This document shows, piece after piece, positions 58,739-64,000 of a stretch of 64,000 bases of DNA. The notes under the pieces were generated by a model, which saw nothing but the letters and a program-made list of their open reading frames with translations, ran no database searches and had not been told where the DNA came from. Within the stretch, counting starts at the first letter, position 1; every line of letters begins with the position of its first letter. The position numbers were made by a program, and so were the translations under genes. The stretch lies in assembly GCA_001692895.1 (NCBI GenBank), contig KV748190.1:521645-585644 (forward strand), given 5' to 3'. The DNA is from Cenococcum geophilum 1.58 (taxonomy: Eukaryota > Ascomycota > Dothideomycetes > Gloniales > Gloniaceae).

Positions 58739-61700
58739 ATGAATTAATCAAAGGTTCAGAAAGATCGACCGTCTGTTCCAAAGTTTGCCAGTTTCCGGCC
58801 TAAAGTCCCGCCTCTGGCGCCAAAAGCCCCGGCCTCCAAAGAAAATAATCAAGACCATCCTCATCGTGAATATAGCGAAAGGCACCGTTCTCGGCATAAG
58901 GAGCCAAGGGACCACGCGAAAGAACATGCACGCCATTCGCGGTCACGAGAAAGCAAAAGGCACAAACATCACCGAAAGCATGAGTCAGAGCCCGAGTACA
59001 AGGAGCCGCCTAAAGATGTCCCCGAATACGGGTCCATACCACCGATCGTTACCCCTTGGAATGAGGAAAAGGAGTATTTTATAATTGACAGGAAAGGAGA
59101 TCCAGGCAACATTACATACGGAAGTTTACATCGCTACAATATCCCGGCTTACCGTCGTAGCGGAAACGGCTGTGTCCTTGGAGTTTCCACTAACGGAAGA
59201 ATTGACAGGCATCTCACTACAGATCGAGGAATACTCATTAGTGATGGACAACATTTTGGCCGGCGTGAGAGACAGCTAACATCAAAACGCGGTCTGACAA
59301 AAGAGCCACGAACAGTACGGTTAATGAAGCCAACAGACAAAGACGCTCAGCTGGACAGCCAACAAAATTATATTTCCGTGTCGCATAGTAAGAAAAGGAA
59401 GCGTGGCTCGGAATCCCCAGATTCCTCCGATGAAAGCTATGTTGACTACCGCTCGATCGAGGGAAAGCGCAAATTAACAGATCGACCTACTGATCTAGAC
59501 CTGAAGTATGCTTCAGATGACTCTATTAACGAGCCTGAGATGGGAGCTGTGCATTTCGAGGATGAGATTAGGAGGAGAAATGCACAACTTTCGCGTCAAA
59601 CCAAAGATGAACCTCGCAATCTTCAAGCATGGTTAGATCTTATTGACCACCAGGAAGCTATGGTGCGGCTAGGCAACCCCAGTTCAGCACAGAAACTGAG
59701 TAGTTCCGAACGGAGAAATCTGTCGGATATCAGAATTTCCATGTATGAGCAAGCAATTCGAGAAATCGGTGCTAATAAAAATAATCGGATCCAACTCGTG
59801 CTCGGTTTGATGAACGAGGGGTCAAAATACTGGGAGTCCAAAAAATTATCTAGGAAATGGCAGGAAACTTTGAAGGAACATGCAGAAAATATCGATATTT
59901 GGACAAAGTATCTCGACTTTGCACAAACCAACTTTGTGGATTTCAAATACGAAGGTTGCCGTGCAATGTTCAGGAATTGCTTGGAAGTCCTTGCGACAGC
60001 AGCTGCCCGTGAACAGAGCGATACTGCTCAAGCGGCTATCTTAGACATTCAACTCTACGTCCTAGTTCGAATGACGACAATGATGAGAGAAGCCGGATAC
60101 CAAGAGCATGCTCTAGCCACATGGCAGGCCCTTCTAGAGTACTACTTGCTTAGGCCGAGTAGTCAGACCAAGTTATGGGAAAAGCAAGAGCTTCTAAATA
60201 GCTTTGAAGAATTCTGGGAAAGTGAGGTGCCTCGCATTGGTGAACCTGATGCTGGTGGTTGGAAGCAGTTCTGCATCAACGAGGGATCCGCACCCCCACC
60301 GGCTGTCATAGAGTTTCGGCAGTCCGTCGACCCTCGCATGCTTTTCAAAGATTTCGGAGATTTAGAAATAGAACATGCTAATGCTCTGAAGTACCCTGGC
60401 CGCACTGCCGATGAAGCTGGAGAAGATGATCCTTTCCACCTTGTACTCTTCTCGGATATCAAAGAGTATATATCATTTCTACCTCAGGTTGTACCTGCTA
60501 TTCCTCTGATACAAGCTTTTATTTGCTTTTGCCACCTTCCACCATTACCACATGAAAATAACAACAATCAACAACTATGGTGGCTTAACCCGTTCCTTCG
60601 TGATGAGTATCTTGGGAATAAGCCGGCTGTAGAACCAAAATCTACTTTAGAAGAGGGACGCCTTACGATAGATTCTATTTCTCACTCTTCGAGGTCTTTT
60701 GAATCTTGTCCCATCAAATATTATCAAACGACCGCCGAAAGCCTCCTCACAGTGGCATTTTCGAGAGCTCAATGCTCGATAGACGTAGATTTCATCCGTC
60801 GCGCATTACGGCATATGACACTGTCTGTAACAGACGACCGTATTGCAGAATACTTACTCGGATTTGAGTTACATTACTTTGCTCCCGAGTAAGTTTCTAT
60901 TATCTCCATTTAATTTTCAGTCTACTGACCAGTCCGCGTTGCATAGAGCTCGTAAAACTGCCAAATTCTTGCTCAAGAAAAATCCATCAAGCCTACGACT
61001 TTATAATGCATATGGTTTGATCGAGGCAAAGGCTGAGAATCTGTCAGTTTCGGACCATGTTTTTTCTACTGCGCTTAGTATGAGTAAAAATCTACCTGAG
61101 AATTCTCAGCGGGATAGCATCCTTCTCTGGCACACCTGGACTTGGGATGCACTCTGGCGTAGTGACAAAGAAACGGCCATGCACCGTCTATTATGTATCG
61201 GCGAAAGCAAAATGACTGCACGGCCTGCCCCTGGTTGGCAAATATCGGATTGCACTCCAGCCGCCATCCTCAAAGCAAGAGCGGTATGTCTAGCATTTAT
61301 TAACTCTATCCTATTAAATCACAAGCCATACCATGACATACTGTCGCATTTCCCGGTGATTTGCTAATGCTTCAAAGATACTCCAAGAAGGCCGTGATTC
61401 TGCGCTCTCCACTTCCCAATATACAAACGCAATTTTCTTCACGACCTGCCTAGCTCTTCTATCCTATCTGCAAACCGGTGTAGATATTACGGCTGCACTA
61501 TCCATATTTCACCAGACCTCTGCGCTGTTAACAAAAAGGAACCTTTCGCGATCTATAGCTGCGGAGCTGAACCACCAAGCCCTTACCCAGCTCCTTACAT
61601 ACCACGTCACTCACGCGCACAGCTTCAAACCATCCCTCCTTCGCACCGAGCTTACGGAGAGCATCACACACTTCCCAAACAATACCATGCTCCTCTCCGC

Positions 61701-62301
61701 GTACGCCGCAAATGAGACCCGCTTCCGCATCGATGATCGCGTGCGGGCCATCATGCGCGATACGGTCCTGAAAGACGAGCGTGGCCAATTTCCCACAATT
61801 GTTGGCTGGTCTTTTGCAATCTTTGCCGAGATGATGCGAGGCGAGATAGCCGGTTCTACCGCGCACTCGATTCGTGCGACTTTTGAAAACGCGGTTGAAA
61901 GCGATAGTGTTAAGCACAGCCCCGGGCTTTGGACGTCGTATGTACTCTTTGAATTGTCTCAACCGGTGCAAGCGTCCGATGCGCAATTGAAGAGGAAGAC
62001 AGTGCCAACATCCGGTGTTGAGAGGGCGAAGCAAGTGTTCTTTCGTGGCCTGACACACCTACCTTGGTGTAAGAAGTATATGATGCTGGCTTTTAGTCAC
62101 TTGATAGAAGTTCTGTCATTCGAGGAACTGAGGCGGGTGTATAATGTTATGATTGAGAAGGAGCTAAGGGTGCATGTTGATTTAGAAGACGCACTCGAGA
62201 AGATCGATGCTATAAGGCGGAGAGACCAAGCGTATACGGAGAAGAGTCTCGTCGCAGGCTTAGCTCTACCAGAGGATGAGGAGTCTAGTGAGGGTGAGTG
62301 A
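58739..62301 (+). CDS. nrde2: NRDE-2 family nuclear RNA surveillance protein
   Basis: Three exons (58,739-60,888, 60,947-61,283, 61,378-62,301) with 58- and 94-bp introns give 1,136 residues if the start is ATG 58,739. The protein opens with VPKFASFRPKVPPLAPKAP, has a His/Arg/Ser-rich stretch, then FIIDRKGDPGNITYGSLHRY and IPAYRRSGNGCVLGV, the conserved NRDE2 entry. The long helical (HAT/TPR-like) domain begins with NLQAWLDLIDHQEAMV. NRDE2 binds the Mtr4 helicase in nuclear RNA decay and, in some organisms, nuclear RNAi. Odd point: the third codon is TAA (58,745-58,747), and the frame is open from codon 4 on. Either CAA was changed, or the true start lies in a small upstream exon that I cannot place. 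The next in-frame ATG (59,324) would drop the conserved entry block. Confidence 0.87.
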
Positions 62302-63246
62302 ATTGGGATAGTTTTGACATGGGAGTCCAAGATGGTTCAACTCAGGGCCACTACTAGCTACTTGCGGTCAGTCGGGTCAGATATTCACTTATCCTAGACT
62401 TCCGTCAAACTGAATTCTCATCTCATGAAAGCTATGCAGTCGTTCACGGATCACTATCACAGTGATAGAATCAAGCGACGTAGGTGCCACGAAATGCACT
62501 GTGTTTATGCTCTCATTAATGCTCGCACGGTTCATTAATAGCCAAAGCTGCATTATTAAAATGGCAAACGCAGACTGCTCTCGGGCCAAGCGCGGGGGAA
62601 TAGGGCGCCTTGTTCCACGTGAGTTCACATCTCGTCTCAACCCCCGACAGCTTCTGTCTTAGCCCCAACAACGCCCTAGCTCAGCCCGCGCTCAGTCTAG
62701 ACCGTGACGTCGGGTTATCAAATCCATCGCCCAATCTAAAGTCCTCCTCGTGCTGGATTTAATTTAATTGTACAGTAGCTCCATGTCAAAGCGTTGACGA
62801 TTTCTAATATGGCATGCATTGGTAATGAAAGGTGTACCGCCAAAACAGCATCTTAACTGGACAAATGCAGTTAATATTGAACATATATCACAACCCTATC
62901 CATGATCAGTCTAGTAGATAACCTTCTGTGACGCTAAATGTGATCATCGCTGCACGGTAAGCTATTACAAAATCCTTCGTGCGAAGCCTACATTTCACCT
63001 ACCGCCTTATTCAACTCGCGTTCCGCTCTCTTGTCTTCTGCATTATATAGCATCATGAATTCTTTCTTAATCTTCATTTGTGCTTTCGCCCCTCTGTTAT
63101 CTTATATGCTTTAATTGCAATTCTTAGGAATTTGGAAAAATTTTAACTTTATATTCCCTTCTAAAACCGGCGATGCCAGGAACCGTCACAGGCATAAGCA
63201 CCTAATACCAGCAATTCTAACATAATCACTGCGCCCAGCAGTCGTA
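62302..63246. other. Gene-free spacer
   Basis: Between nrde2 and the lectin-like gene. 62,302-63,000 has no coding frame with support. A pyrimidine-rich, TATA-like zone lies at about 63,040-63,110. Confidence 0.5.
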
Positions 63247-64000
63247 ATGGCTGACCTAGACCAAAACACCTGGTGCCAAATGACCGAGGATAGCGTCAAC
63301 TTCACCCCCTCCCTCCAATCCAGCGGCTGCTCTCTCGGCATCCAAGCCATCGGCGGACAAAACGAATACTGGCAGATCTTCCCCGTGGCCAAGAGCTCCT
63401 TCCAAGTGCGCAGCCGGTCCGAAGGCCTGATAAACCAACTACCCGTGTGCTACTCCGCCGAACGCGAGCAAGACGCGCCCGTGCATGCAGCCGGCCGGTG
63501 GCGACGACAGCCAGAAATGGGACATCGAGCCTCGGGGCGACGGGAGCTACATGTCCGTCGACGTCAAGAACGGCTCTGGTTACCGTATGGACTGCCACCC
63601 GGGCAGCCCGCTCTTCACGAGTTCCGAGACTACGGGGACGCCTGAGCCCGCGCAGCATTGGCTGTTTTCCAGCCTGGCTGCTGTCAATGGTGGGGGCGTT
63701 TTCAACAACGATCACCGGTGCGATGAGGAGAAAGCCGGGGTTAAACTGGGCATTCTTGGGGGGGGTTTGGGGGGCTGTCGGCTTGGTAGGCGAGCCCGGA
63801 GACTTCAACATCTGCTACGACATCAACAGCTTCCTCGCTTTCTTCGAGAATAACTGGGGCGGGGTCAGTTACGACGGCAGGTTCGCTCTCCACCGCTAGC
63901 ATAACTACCACATCGACTGCTATCTCTAATCCCTCGTTCGGCCTCTCATCAGGCGCTGCGGCGGGAGTAGGCGTGGCGTTTTAGTGCTTTTGGCGGGAAT
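63247..64000 (+). CDS. Ricin-B-like (beta-trefoil) Ser/Thr-rich membrane protein, partial
   Basis: ATG 63,247 begins ADLDQNTWCQMTEDSVNFTP. QNEYWQIFPVAKSSFQVRSR, SQKWDIEPRGDGSYMSVDVK and AQHWLFSSLAAVNGG are beta-trefoil strands with the QxW signature (QKW, QHW). After about 63,800 comes a Ser/Thr-rich stalk (TTSTASSLSSRITGAGSV) and the start of a Gly/Ala hydrophobic helix (GLSSGAAAGVGVAF) that would be the membrane segment. No signal peptide is evident. The frame changes near 63,470, between 63,690 and 63,800 (G-run region), and probably at the T-run by 63,983, so either several introns or indels are present. The gene leaves the window. Sugar binding is inferred from the fold only. Confidence 0.6.

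Noticed and set aside
33560..64000. tRNA genes
   Set aside because: I looked for B-box-like GGTTCRANNCC with cloverleaf arms and found no convincing candidate. A tRNA scan program would be decisive.

Overview
The window is nuclear DNA of a filamentous ascomycete (Pezizomycotina). Short 50-95 bp introns with GTRNGT donors and CTAAC/CTGAC branch sites, fungal orthologues (Rcm1, Utp10, NRDE2, a DENN-type DUF4484 protein), and a large block of repeats carrying the C-to-T/G-to-A signature of repeat-induced point mutation (RIP) all support this. I cannot name the species.

Layout. 1-33,559 is an AT-rich, RIP-degraded island made of transposons inserted into one another. From the left: a Copia element (1-5,057, 5' end outside the window), an 879-bp relic of a host Hsp70-like gene, a second Copia in inverted orientation (5,937-8,030), a Tad/I-type LINE (8,031 to about 30,680) split by a Gypsy element (13,161-29,756, 421-bp LTRs, 5-bp target duplication CTCTT), which itself holds a second complete Gypsy (14,495-22,141, 320-bp LTRs, TSD TTTAT) and a 5'-truncated LINE copy (28,409-29,324, 17-bp TSD). 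The island ends in a truncated hAT element (to 33,559) interrupted by a Fot1/pogo-like element (31,572-33,411, TA duplication). Two solo LTRs and one MITE lie on top of this.

33,560-50,300 is ordinary-composition DNA rich in broken genes. The rRNA methyltransferase gene rcm1 and an LPxELR-type gene look intact. A small conserved gene, a coiled-coil gene, a PRISE-type reductase, a UbiA prenyltransferase and a cytochrome P450 all carry stops or frameshifts. UbiA and P450 are convergent neighbours and look like what is left of a secondary-metabolite (meroterpenoid-type) locus. The stretch also holds a second copy of the MITE, a Gypsy gag relic and a 28-bp perfect inverted repeat.

50,334-62,301 is a housekeeping block: a DENN/DUF4484 gene and utp10 in tandem on the minus strand, and nrde2 head-to-head with utp10. 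Rcm1 and Utp10 both serve ribosome biogenesis; NRDE2 acts in nuclear RNA surveillance. The window closes in a ricin-B-like, Ser/Thr-rich membrane protein gene that runs off the edge.

Caution: utp10, which should be essential, also shows an apparent 1-bp frameshift, and ambiguous bases occur at 10,814-10,910 and 39,779. Some single-base lesions may therefore be sequence errors. Genes with several independent lesions are safer pseudogene calls.
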